This document shows, piece by piece, positions 24,706 to 33,945 of a stretch of 64,000 nucleotides of DNA. The translations under genes were made by a program, and so were the position numbers. Positions within the stretch are counted from its first letter, which is position 1, and each line of letters starts with the position of its first letter. Source of the DNA: Muscardinus avellanarius (Eukaryota > Chordata > Mammalia > Rodentia > Gliridae). The DNA lies in assembly GCA_963383645.1 (NCBI GenBank), contig OY726572.1, positions 73,736,684 through 73,800,683 on the forward strand. The letters run 5' to 3'. Under the pieces are notes generated by a model. That model was not told where the DNA came from. It saw only the letters and a list, made by a program, of their open reading frames with translations, and did no database searches.

Positions 24706-24865
24706 ATCTGGGAGTGTAGCCCAGAGGTAGAAGGGTTTCCAGGAACTCAAGTACCACCAAAAAATATATATTATATTTATTAACTATAAGTACACCACTA
24801 CACTTTATCATGGAACCACATCCCCAGTATTTTTAAATGTATTTTTAAATTTAAGTTATTGAGAA

Positions 24866-24963
24866 GGGTCGCTTTTCGTTGTCCTGGCTGGCTTTGAACT
24901 TGCAATCCTCTTGCTTCAGCCTCTTGAGCGTCTGCAATTATAAGCATGTACTACCATGCCTCT
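24866..24963 (-). mobile_element. Old B1-like SINE fragment
   Basis: TGGCTGGCTTTGAACTTGC, CAGCCTCTTGAGCG and AAGCATGTACTACCATGCC, antisense and diverged. Confidence 0.6.
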
Positions 24964-25026
24964 TGAAAATATTATACTCTATAAGTAATCGCATAATTTA
25001 AAGTTTATGTTTCTTTCTTTTGTTAA

Positions 25027-25229
25027 CTGGTACTAGGGGGTGGAACCCAGGGGCTTTCTACCTGCCTGATATACCCCCAACCCTATTTTATAATATATTT
25101 GGAAACAGAGTCACTCTAAGTTGCTGAGAGCCTCACTAAGTAGCTGAGGCTGGCTTTGAACCTGTGTTATCCTCCTGTTTCAGCCTCCCAAGTGCTGGGA
25201 TTACAAGTGTGCACCACCACACCCGGCTT
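25027..25229 (-). mobile_element. B1-dID SINE
   Basis: GGTACTAGGGGGTGGAACCC to CCACCACACCCGGCTT. Flanks TTAAAGTTTATGTTTCT (about 24999) and TTAAGGTTTATGTTTCT (about 25228) are the target duplication. Confidence 0.88.
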
Positions 25230-25352
25230 AAGGTTTATGTTTCTAATAACTTGTATTTCTTCTTTAGTTATCTTACCTAATTTTTATTGACATTGTTCTC
25301 AAGTAAAACACTAAATAATATTGTAGAGTATTGTCAACTATTTTCTTATTCT

Positions 25353-25500
25353 TTTTTTTTAATTGGTGCACTGTATTCATACATCATAGTGGGATACAAA
25401 CTTTTGTAGACATAAATGCACACATTGCCCAGTCAGCCCCCACCCGATCCCCACCCCATTCTTTCCCCATCCCTCCCTCCCATGCTTGGCTTAGTGGTTG
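25353..25500 (-). mobile_element. LINE-1 3' UTR end, antisense
   Basis: Begins with a T run and AATTGGTGCACTGTATTC, the complement of the L1 end at 5092, followed by a C-rich tract (complement of the purine tract). Confidence 0.72.
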
Positions 25501-25639
25501 ACATCTAGTATTATAGCAATTTATCCTAAATTAAAAATGATAATCTCACATAACAGTTTTATTTGTCTGATACCAAGCTTTTGATGACTTAAAGATAACA
25601 TTTCAATATTTCTTTTTACTTTCTTTCTTACCAGAGAAT

Positions 25640-26400
25640 TTTTCTTCTATTTCTTTTTAGGTGAAACTATCATATATTTATATATTTATTTTTCAGAAAA
25701 AAAAATCTATCCTATTATGGAATAGGGACTCTAGATACCCAAAACGATCTTGAAAAAGAACAAAGCTAGAAGATATATATTTTCTGATTTCAAACCATAT
25801 AAAGCTATAATAATTGAAACAGTGTAGTACTATTCTAAAGGCAGATATATAAACCATTGGAGTTAAATAAAAGCCTAGAGCTAAATTCTTCCCTATATTG
25901 TCAAGTTATTTTTGACAAGGTTTCCACGAACATTTGGTGGTGGAAATAATAATCTTTTAACTAAATATTGTTGAAACATAATAATTACATGGAAAAGAAT
26001 AAAGTTAGACCCTTACCTAATCCCATATACAAATATTAACTCAAAATAGATAAAAGACCTAAATATAAATCTTAAGACTATAAACTTTTAGGAGAAAATC
26101 TGGGTCATAAAACCTCACAACATTGAAATTGGCAGTGATTTCTTGGATATGATTTCAATGGCACAGGCAACAGAAGAGTATACAAACTCCCTAAAAAATA
26201 AAAAAAAATATTGTATATCCAAAGACAATGTAAACAGAGTTAAAAGTTACTAATAGAATGGGATAAAATATTTCCAAATGCTATATCTGAAGGTAAATTA
26301 ATATTCCAACTAGAAATCCTAAAAATTAACAACAATAAAGGCAAACAATACCATTTAGAGATAGGTAAAAGACTAACATAAATAATGAATCTCCACAGAT
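25640..26400 (+). mobile_element. Old LINE-1 fragment, ORF2 3' region
   Basis: Translated and nucleotide patterns match the C-terminal part of L1 ORF2: the ATAGGGACTCTAGATACCC stretch, AAAGCTATAATAATTGAAACAGTGTAG, then AAGACCTAAATATAAATC and GGTAAAAGAC. Multiple stops show it is dead. It ends where the opposite-strand younger L1 begins. Confidence 0.75.
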
Positions 26401-26408
26401 AACCAATC

Positions 26409-27371
26409 TTAGTTGACTGTTGGATGGAAACTCTTGTTTCTCTGGTTCTGGTGTGTGTTACCTATTTCTTCTTTGTAGTTAATCTCTTTGAGTATTTTCT
26501 CTAGTGCTGGTTTTGAAGACATAAATTCCTTCAGTTTCTGTTTGTCACAGAAGCTTCTTATTTCCCCATCTAATTTGATAGAAAGTTTTGCTGGGTAGGA
26601 AATTTTTGGCTGGAAGTTGTTTTCTTTCAGAGTTTGGAATATGTTACTCCAAGCCCTTCTGGCTCTCGTGACTTGGTTTTGGAAGTCTGGAGTGATTCTA
26701 ATTGGTTTACCTCTGAATGTCACTTGGCCCTTTCTTTTTGTTGCCTTTAAGATTCTCTGCTTGGCTTCCACATTGGTCATTTTGACAATTATGTGGTGTG
26801 GAGATCCTCTTCTCCGATCCTGTCTAAAGGGAGTTCTATAAGTTTCCTGGACCTGTGTATCAACCTCTTGCTCTATGTTTGGAAAATTTTCTGCTATTAC
26901 TTCCTTGAAGAGATTGTTGATCCCTTTGGTTTCACTTTCTTTTCCCTCCTCTATTCCAATTATTCTTAGGTTAGCTCTCTTAAAATGGGCCCATATTTCT
27001 TCAATATCAGATTCCTGCTGTCGGATATTTTTTCCTAGATTAGAAACTATGCGTTCATTTTTGGAATGATCATCTTCTAGGAGCGAGATTCTGTTCTCCA
27101 TGTGTTCTAATCGGTTGTTTGTGCTTTGAATTGAGGCCTTTACTTCATTAATTGCATCCTTTATCTCTTTTTGGCTCTCTCTGAGTTCTTTTCGAAGGAC
27201 CTCTATTATTTCTACAGTTATTTTCCTGATTTGATCTTCTAGAAATCTCTGATTTTCTGTTTTATCAGGTTCTGATGTTGTGGGGTTGTGGGCATTCATT
27301 GCTCCAGTATTATTCCTCTTCCCCATGATTTCGGAAGTTTGTGCCTTCTCTGGGTTCTTCCCTTGGGTCAC
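26409..27371 (-). CDS. LINE-1 ORF1 protein, open 320-aa frame
   Basis: ORF1p is the trimeric RNA-binding chaperone of the L1 ribonucleoprotein. In this copy residues 1-45 are a polar N-terminal segment. About 45-130 is a helical, charged coiled coil (NRLEHMENRISLLEDD at 86-101 shows heptads). About 132-228 is the RRM-like domain (RANLRIIGIEEGKE, then RTPFRQDRRRGSPHHIIVKM). About 229-300 is the C-terminal domain (ITPDFQNQVTRARRAW, PAKLSIKLDGEIRSF). The basic RRR run and the PAKLS motif typical of mammalian ORF1p are present, and length is normal (human ORF1p is 338 aa). No stop or frameshift is seen, so the insertion is fairly young. Without ORF2 it cannot mobilise itself, and whether the protein is made is unknown. 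Confidence 0.92.
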   Translation of the reverse strand: MTQGKNPEKAQTSEIMGKRNNTGAMNAHNPTTSEPDKTENQRFLEDQIRKITVEIIEVLRKELRESQKEIKDAINEVKASIQSTNNRLEHMENRISLLEDDHSKNERIVSNLGKNIRQQESDIEEIWAHFKRANLRIIGIEEGKESETKGINNLFKEVIAENFPNIEQEVDTQVQETYRTPFRQDRRRGSPHHIIVKMTNVEAKQRILKATKRKGQVTFRGKPIRITPDFQNQVTRARRAWSNIFQTLKENNFQPKISYPAKLSIKLDGEIRSFCDKQKLKEFMSSKPALEKILKEINYKEEIGNTHQNQRNKSFHPTVN

Positions 27372-28110
27372 TATGACTTCACTTAAGGTGTTCTGGATCT
27401 TGAGTCAGTAGTATCTCAGACCCCACTACTCCTTTACTGGGTTATATCACAGAGTCTCTGACCCAGAGAGTCGATAGAGGCTGCTTTAGACTGTGGGGGG
27501 TGCCAGGTTGCACGTTCTCCTATGGTGTGATATCTCTGCCACCGCCACTCCCCCACTGGGTCAAGTCCCAGGGAGTACAGTACTGGGATTTCTCCTCTGT
27601 GGCCCGCAATTTGACTCACTGTTCTTGAGTACGCATATGTAGCTGTACTGGATTCGGTGAAGTCTCTGCTGCTGCCGCCGGTGGCAATATGGCGCCGCTG
27701 CTACGCCCTCGGCTGTGAAGCTGGTGTATTTCTTCTTGTTTTTGATTTCCACTCTGATTCCCTGCGGCATGTGCTGAGCTCAGCCACTGGGAGCTTTAGA
27801 TTTTACATGCGGCAAGAAATCCCACCTGGCTGTTCCACAGCAGCTCACCTCGGCTTGCTGTAGCCGTCTGGTGAATTTGCCGCTGCCGCTGGCAGTATGG
27901 CGCTGCTGCCGCGTCCTCGGGCGTGAGGCCGGTGTATCTCCTCTGTGGCTTTGAGCTCTGTTCTCAGTCTGCTTTCTCTCTGGAGCCTGGTGATTTTTTT
28001 GTTTCTCTGGTGATGGTGTTTTCTGGCTATGAAAGGCGCTGATTTTGTGGTAATAGAGATTGGTTGTTAGTGGGGCTCTTACGCCCCGCTTTTCTCGGTC
28101 GCCATCTTCC
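27372..28110 (-). promoter_or_regulatory. LINE-1 5' UTR / internal promoter with tandem units
   Basis: This is a GC- and CpG-rich block in AT-rich surroundings. Two related units about 208 bp apart are visible: each has GCTGCCGC, an ATGGCG core (about 27688 and 27897), a CCCTCGG or TCCTCGG run and GGTGTAT. A weaker third unit may lie at 27530-27610. ATGGCG cores on the + strand read CGCCAT on the L1 sense strand, matching the YY1 half-site, and another YY1-like site (GCCATCTT on +) lies at the 5' end, 28101-28108. L1 5' UTRs carry a sense promoter and, in several species, an antisense promoter. The antisense one would point along + toward the CTNNA2 exon. Confidence 0.75.
27656..28070 (-). 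repeat. ~208-bp tandem units in the L1 5' UTR
   Basis: Unit one starts near 27656 and unit two near 27868. They share GGTGAA, a CTGCCGCYGG-type core, TATGGCG, the CTCGG run, GTGTAT and a TTTGA/TTTGAG end. This resembles the monomer arrangement of murine L1 promoters, but no homology to murine monomers is claimed. Confidence 0.6.
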
Positions 28111-30230
28111 AACTATTTCCTTATTCTAAACTGATGAAGACATTAGCCTATTTGGTGGGCTCTCCCTCTCCATGCTTTTCTGTTTTCTCCCTTCATATTT
28201 TTTTACCCATAATTAAGCAAGTACGTTCACCAAAAGAGGATCAAATTGATCTGCTGCATTTAGAAATTATATTTTTCTTAGCAACTTCTTTGTAATGTTC
28301 CATGTTTATTTCTTCCCACATAACTCATACTTTAGAGTGTCTTGTTATTATAAGCATTACTTCATTTATACTTAGGCAGTACTGTACCCTGAGATAACAA
28401 GAAAGTTGACATTGATTTTTTACCTCTATAGAAAATGAGCCAATGAAACAGTCATTTACCTAGTTTGGCAGTTTCTCCATGAGCTTCCACTCCTTGAAAT
28501 TGTCAGCTTACCTCCCTACTCTATTCTTTTCTAATTAAAAATAAAATTGGCTTAGAAAATACCTCAGAATTATGTGTGCAGTGGGAATACATCAGATTTA
28601 ACTGAAAATTAGGGAGTATTTTCTGCTAGTAACAAGAACCTAGTCTAAATTGAGAGTTTAGACAGGGCTATGTTTTGGGAGAGTTCGAGTACTGATTTCC
28701 AGGCATTGGCCATTCTGGGGCGTTGTGCTTCCTGGAAGAGTGGCATATCCATGTGTTAAACTAAATCCTCATTAAGGAAAGCACAGCTATCCTCCTGTGC
28801 TATCCTCCTGTCTTAGAAAAGCTTAGAAAGCAGCCTCTGTGCCAAGTTCTCTTTCTTCTCCTGATTTCCTCATGTGGGTGAAAAACCAGAAGGCCGGGAT
28901 GTGTTCCTCACTGCGCAGACATTTTAGAGTTAAAACACTGTTACCTGGCATTCGTATTCCATTGACTTTCTGTTTTTGTGTCTAGAGTTTGTATTTAATT
29001 GTTCTCATAGAGTGTCTATGTAATTTACTATATCAAATTGTTTACTAATTGAAAGAGCTGAACATGACAGCTCCCAACACAGTGGTAACCACTTCCTAAG
29101 GACTGGTTCTAACCTGTACTCAACAGCGCAGTGTGTTATTTATTTATTTATTTTTGCGGGGTGTTATCTCTTGCCCTATAGCCCAATTGGACATTAATTG
29201 TGACTTTGATTAATGGCTTGGCTTCTTCTGGGATTTGGAGCAAGCATCAGAAGCTGCAGCATGTGAAACTGTTCTGTGGGATGGCTTTCTTGATAGCCTC
29301 CAAGGAAATCTTTAGTTTGCTAACCAGGGTAAATGTCAGTGAAAATAAACCATGGAACCCATATCCTTGTGCGGCTGACAAAAAGAAATCACAGCACTAA
29401 ATAAGATTGGCAGCTTTTGCTGAACTGACCTTGCGGCACCAGTATTCATTCCCCTTCCAAACTTCTCAATGGTACAAAATAAAGGTTCAGAAGTCTTACA
29501 GATGATAACAAGTTCTTTGAAAGATATTAAAAGCTTTGTTAGCAAATTAAGTAGCACAAGATGGAGTGCTAAAATAAGTTTGGCAATTGAGATATGTGTT
29601 TAAATTATAATACTTAGAGAAAGGAGTGGTAATAAATGCAAATCAAATTTGGATTCTGGAAATGGTAGCTGGTTGACTAAATGTTGAACCTGAATCATTT
29701 AACCTCCTCACATCAAGTTTAAATGTAATTTTTATAAGATGACATCAGAAATGGCAAAAATCTTCAGAAGTTCCACTAAACAAAACATATACATAATGGA
29801 TATTGACTGCTGACACTTACAAATTGCTCAGGATTTCTACCTTATCTTATAAGGCTCAGGACTGGACACTGGCTTTCCTAACTGGATGCCCAGAAGCAAA
29901 TTCACCATTTGCTTTTCTTTGCTTGCCCTCTTGAAGCTGGTTTCTTTAAGAAGTTCTGTACTTGTCCATCTGTGAAAGTACAACCAGGTGTCATTTGGAA
30001 ACTTGGAGCCAATCTTCTCTTTCTACCTGTTCATATGCTTTTTGTTTCTACCTGATACAGAGGATGGCTGTTCAATTTATGTGCTAATCCTTATGATTCT
30101 ACTCTTGGCTGATGTGGTTATATGATGAGGTATGGCTATCTGATGTACATTCATAAATTAATAATTAAAGCCCGTGATTTAATAAACAGAGTATTTAGAA
30201 ATTAGGGGATGACAGCATGGCATTTCTTTT
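28111..30230. other. Unique intron DNA between the 5'-complete L1 and the exon-proximal L1
   Basis: Two kilobases with no recognised repeat. A small tandem duplication (CTATCCTCCTGTG, 28788-28812). No upstream exon found. Confidence 0.55.
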
Positions 30231-30784
30231 TTTAAATATTGTATTGGTGCCTTATAGTCACAATTATAATGTGGTTTATAGTGATGGTGACATCCATGTA
30301 AAAAGTACTTGGTAAGCTTTTCTTCCAGTTTCATCTCCACTCCCCCCTTCCCCATACAGGATATTAAGATTGCCACTGGTATTTTCACATATGTAAATAA
30401 TGTCAACAGAAGTTATTCCTTCACTGATTCTCCCTCTCCTACTCCCTCTCCCCCACCCCTGCCTTCCCTAGATCTCCTGCTTTGCCCACTGGAATTTCTC
30501 TTCCAGCGTTTCAAGTCTCTCTAATGTCATGATTACTCTGTAACTTTCACATATGAGAGAAAACATGAGCCTTCACCTTCTGCGATTGGCTCATTGCACT
30601 TAACCTAGTGTTTTCCAGGTCCATCCATTTACCTGCAAATGACATAAAATTAATTGTTCTTCTTTATTGCTGAGTCGAATTCCATTGTGTGTACATCCAT
30701 TAACCTTGTGATCCATTCGTCTGTTGATGGACGCCTGGGTGGGTTCTATAATTTGGCTATTGTAAATTGGGACCGAAATGCTGT
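30231..30784 (-). mobile_element. LINE-1 3' end, antisense, directly upstream of the CTNNA2 exon
   Basis: From the T-rich start (GTATTGGTGCC) through a C-rich tract (CTCCCTCTCCCCCACCC) to GTCCATCCATTTACCTGC, TCTGTTGATGGACG and TTGGCTATTGTAAATTG, it is the complement of the L1 ORF2 end plus 3' UTR. The similarity runs to about 30783, some 50 bp before the exon. Confidence 0.82.
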
Positions 30785-30834
30785 TTCTCAACACTCTGGC
30801 AGAGTCGTTTTACGGCTTTCCTTCTCTATTTAAG
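30783..30834 (+). promoter_or_regulatory. CTNNA2: 3' splice site region of the CTNNA2 exon
   Basis: A pyrimidine-rich run (about 30815-30830) ends in TTTAAG directly before the first exon base. Only about 50 bp separate the exon from a minus-strand L1 3' UTR fragment, so the branch point lies in this short stretch or within L1 sequence. The matching 5' splice site is GTAGGC at 31031. Confidence 0.8.
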
Positions 30835-31030
30835 GTGACGACACTTGTCAACACAAGCAACAAAGGCCCATCTGGGAAAAAGAAAGGGAGGTCAAAGAAA
30901 GCCCATGTACTGGCTGCATCTGTAGAGCAAGCCACACAGAACTTCCTGGAAAAGGGCGAACAGATTGCTAAGGAGAGTCAAGACCTCAAGGAGGAGCTGG
31001 TGGCTGCCGTAGAGGATGTACGCAAACAAG
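30835..31030 (+). CDS. CTNNA2: CTNNA2 (alpha-N-catenin) internal coding exon
   Basis: This 196-bp exon encodes 65 whole codons (V-T-T-L to R-K-Q) plus the first base of a glycine codon. From memory of the family it covers about residues 35-100 of alpha-catenin, in the N-terminal vinculin-homology region that binds beta-catenin or plakoglobin and supports homodimerisation. Alpha-catenins link cadherin-catenin complexes to actin at adherens junctions; the N form is neuronal. Visible signatures include KKKGRSKKAHVLAA, NFLEKGEQIAKESQ and ELVAAVEDVRKQ. Paralogue choice: NTSNKGPSGKKKG with EQATQNFLEKGEQ fits CTNNA2. CTNNA1 is recalled with an NSKGPSNKKRG-type stretch, and CTNNA3 diverges after KKARVLAA. 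The 3' splice site is a T/C-rich tract ending TTTAAG; the donor is AAG|GTAGGC, phase 1. No stop or frameshift is present. The frame stays open on both sides, but that flanking translation is intronic. No other exon of the gene was found in the window. Confidence 0.95.
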
Positions 31031-31529
31031 GTAGGCAGAATGATGGTGATCACAAGGGATGTATATTGATAAAGACATCATGGATTTTTCTTCAGGATCA
31101 TTGGATAGTTACACAAAGGGGTTGTTTGATTTTTTTTCCTCTTTCTATGAACTTGCCATTTTTAATGTTGGCTGGAATTAGGTGCCTGCACATACATTTT
31201 TTTTTGTTGTTGTTGTTGTTGCTGCAGTATAGCCCAATGATAAACACTCCATGACTGTTGTTGCTTCAAAATGTTTTTGTTGTTGTCCCTTGGTAGATGA
31301 ACATAGACCCAATGACAAATTCAGGTTTTAGTAGGCAAGGATGGAGAAAACTTCATTCTTGCAGAATTACTAAAAACCCAGGATTTTAAGGCCGATGGGG
31401 GAGAAGAATGTAAAGCTATATAAGAACATCATTGTTGTTCTCTACAGTACCCAAATTTGTATTTTCAGTTCACAGCTTTCCTCACACATCTAGCAAGATA
31501 GCTTGCTATCACAGTGTTTCCTCAACGTC
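31031..31529. other. Intron start after the CTNNA2 exon
   Basis: Donor GTAGGC, then unique DNA with a short (GTT)n at 31205-31222. Confidence 0.6.
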
Positions 31530-32535
31530 TGAAAGCTTTTATTTGTGGTAAAATAAACACAATGTAAAATTTACTATCTTTATTTTTAAGTTTACAGTTC
31601 AGTAGTGTTAAATATATTCAGATCTTTGAGAAACCAGTCTCCAGAATGTTTTCCTCATGCATAGCTCAAACCTCATATCAACTGAATACCTCCCCACGTC
31701 CCCCTTCCCAAAGTTCCCAACAAAAACCGCTGTACCTTCTTCTTCTATGAGTTTGACTACTATTCACACTTCATAGAAGTGGAATGCTACACCATAAGCC
31801 TTTTCAGGTCTGACTTATTTTACCTGGTCTTAAGTCTTTAAAGTCCACCATACATGTTGTAGGACGTGTCTTCCATATATTGGATGAATGATATTCCACT
31901 GTCTGTGTGTGTTGTATTTTCGTTTATTCATTCATCTGTCCATGGGCCTTTGGGTTGCTTCAACTGTTTTGCTATGAACATAGATGTATAAATATCTTTT
32001 ATTCCCATCTTTTAATTCTTTTTAATGTATACTCACAAGTGGTAGTACTGGATTATATGGCTAACATTTTAAATTTATTGAGGACTTTTGATGCTTTTTT
32101 TGAAAGTGGGTGCGTCATCTTACACTCTTATTGCCAGTGAAAAAGTATTCCAGTTTCTCCACATCCTTGCCAAAACTTGTTTTATTTTTCTTCTTTTTGC
32201 ACAATAGCCACATAATTGGTATAAGATAATATCTCAAGGTGAATTTAATTTACAGCTCTATAATGATTAATTATGCTGATCACCTTTTCATTTGCTTGTT
32301 AGCTATTCAGATATTTTGTTTAGAGAAATGTCTACTCAATTCCATTGGCAACTTTTAAATCAGGTTATTTGTTTTTGTTTTTGAGTTATATGTTTCTCTG
32401 TTTATCCTAGATATGAATGTTTTCTCAGATGGAGTCTGGTAAATATTTTTTCCAAGCTTCAAGTTGCTTTTTCAATTAGTTAATTGTGCCTTTGACATGA
32501 AGAGTTTTCAATTTAATTTTAGTTTTACACTGCAT
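31530..32535 (-). mobile_element. Old LINE-1 3' region, antisense
   Basis: It contains the complement of the L1 ORF2 end and 3' UTR: ATTCATTCATCTGTCCATGG, TTGGGTTGCTTCAACTG, TTTCTCCACATCCTTGCC and TCCAAGCTTCAAGTTGC. Many stops; ancient. Confidence 0.78.
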
Positions 32536-33197
32536 TCTTAGCTGAAAGTTCTAGAACCATGGTATCAAAATTGGATACCTAATTCAGAGCATAGCCTGCC
32601 TTCTGTATGTCCTATCTCAGTTGACACAAGGCATGCTAACCACTTTTACATTGTGGAGATTCTGGTGCCATAATTGTTGATGCCTATTTTTTCCAAATGG
32701 ACTCTTTTATAAATCCCCTTATTTTTAATTCCTGATTATGAGTTTACTAGACTATGTCCTGTCTTCGTTATTCAACAGCACCATGTTTTACCTGCCTCAG
32801 GATTTTCCCTTTCAGTCAACGATGACTCATTGAGCTCACACCAGATCAAAGAACACCTTCTCAGGGAAACTTTCTTTGACACTCCTGTCATATTTTTTCA
32901 TGACTCTTTTCCTTGTCACTTTTTATCAGTAATTAAATACTTCGAAGCTGACCTTCTTCCATGCCACACTATGAATGAATGAAGTCAGTGACTCTATCAT
33001 GTATCTTACTGATCATTTATTTGTAGTATCTAGCCCTCAGAATGTCTCATTAAATCATGAATGAATAAATAAATAGTCTGTCTCACTCTTTTTGCAACCC
33101 TACCATGTTACCAGTTCATAACTAAATATATACTACCTGAGATAACAGCATTCCTTCCTTTTCATGTTGCAATTTTCCCCATCATTTTTTTAGTAGA
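32536..33197. other. Unique intron DNA
   Basis: Nothing recognised. Confidence 0.5.
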
Positions 33198-33423
33198 TGT
33201 ATTGGTCAGCTTTTCTTTTCTTTTCATTCCTTTTCATTTCTTTTCTTTTTTTCTACTAGTAGCAAAATACCTAACAACTTAGAGAAGGAAAAACTTATTT
33301 TGGCACATGGTGTCAGAAGTCTTCATCCATGGTAGGCTGGCTCCATTGCTCTGGGCCTGAGTTGTGGAGAGGAAGAGAAAGAGAGAGAGACAGAGACAGA
33401 GAGAGTGAGAGAGCAAAAGAGAG

Positions 33424-33489
<66 letters not shown>

Positions 33490-33745
33490 AGAGAGAAGAG
33501 AGAAGAGAGAAGAGAGAAGAGAGAGGAGAGAGAAGTACCTAGGGGTATAGTCCCCAAGACCATGCTCCCTGTCACCTAATTCCTCCACCCATGAACCACC
33601 TGCTTATACTTTTCACCACCTTCAAGTAGTCCATTTAAATTATTAATCCAATAAATGGTTCAATCCACTGATGAGGTCAGACCCTCAAGATTCAATCTTT
33701 TCTCTTGTGAACATTGCTGTGTTGCCTAACACATGAACTTTGAGG
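33198..33745 (+). mobile_element. MaLR-like LTR with internal (GA)n expansion
   Basis: TTGGTCAGCTTTTC start, AGCAAAATACCTAACAAC, GGCCTGAGTTGTGG, then a long GA tract, then CCTAATTCCTCCACCCATG and CAATCCACTGATGAGGTCAG. This matches the layout of MST-type LTRs, which carry a purine tract at this position. Confidence 0.62.
33380..33533. repeat. (GA)n and (GAAGAGA)n tract
   Basis: Long GA run (about 33430-33486), then seven-base GAAGAGA units; expanded purine tract of the MaLR-like LTR. Confidence 0.94.
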
Positions 33746-33857
33746 TTGTACTCCAAACAATAGCCCCCTGAAAAGCTAATTTCACTAAGTTAAAATTGTT
33801 GCTTTAATTTGAAAGGTTAATTTTTCCGTATTTCATATAATGTGAACAGAGTATATT

Positions 33858-33864
33858 TGTGTGT

Positions 33865-33942
<78 letters not shown>
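33858..33942. repeat. (TG)n(TA)n microsatellite
   Basis: About 18 TG then about 23 TA units. Confidence 0.94.

Positions 33943-33945
<3 letters not shown>

Larger units (their letters stand above)
24353..24768 (+). mobile_element. B1-dID SINE hosting a nested SINE
   Basis: The left half is 24353-24472 (GCCGGGCATGGTGGTGCAC...AGAGATCCTG). The ID half resumes at about 24706-24768 (TCTGGGAGTGTAGCCCAGAG). The gap holds another copy of the same subfamily. Confidence 0.82.
26400..28110 (-). mobile_element. LINE-1, 5' end complete, ORF2 and 3' end missing
   Basis: Read on the minus strand, the element starts at about 28110 with GAAGATGGCGACCG, a YY1-type L1 start. It then has a GC- and CpG-rich 5' UTR (28110-27372) and an intact ORF1 (27371-26409). 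Similarity stops just after the ORF1 stop codon. No ORF2, 3' UTR or A tail follows. The adjoining sequence is a different, older L1 piece in the opposite orientation. Retrotransposed L1s are usually 5'-truncated and 3'-complete, so this is the reverse of the common pattern and suggests a later rearrangement or deletion. Confidence 0.88.
1..30834 (+). other. CTNNA2: CTNNA2 intron upstream of the exon (3' part)
   Basis: Inferred from the exon at 30835 and its strand. No further alpha-catenin coding sequence was recognised here. The content is repeats and AT-rich unique DNA, itemised separately. The intron start lies outside the window. Confidence 0.75.

Noticed and set aside
25640..28110. Twin-priming L1 inversion
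   Set aside because: Twin priming places the inverted 5' segment before the sense 3' segment. Here the order is reversed, the two parts differ in age, and no A tail is present.
30778..31254. 158-codon frame taken as one protein
   Set aside because: Only 30835-31030 is coding; the frame simply runs on into intron on both sides, and splice sites bound the exon.
33279..33588. Serine/leucine-repeat frames on the minus strand
   Set aside because: Product of the (GA)n tract in a MaLR-like LTR.
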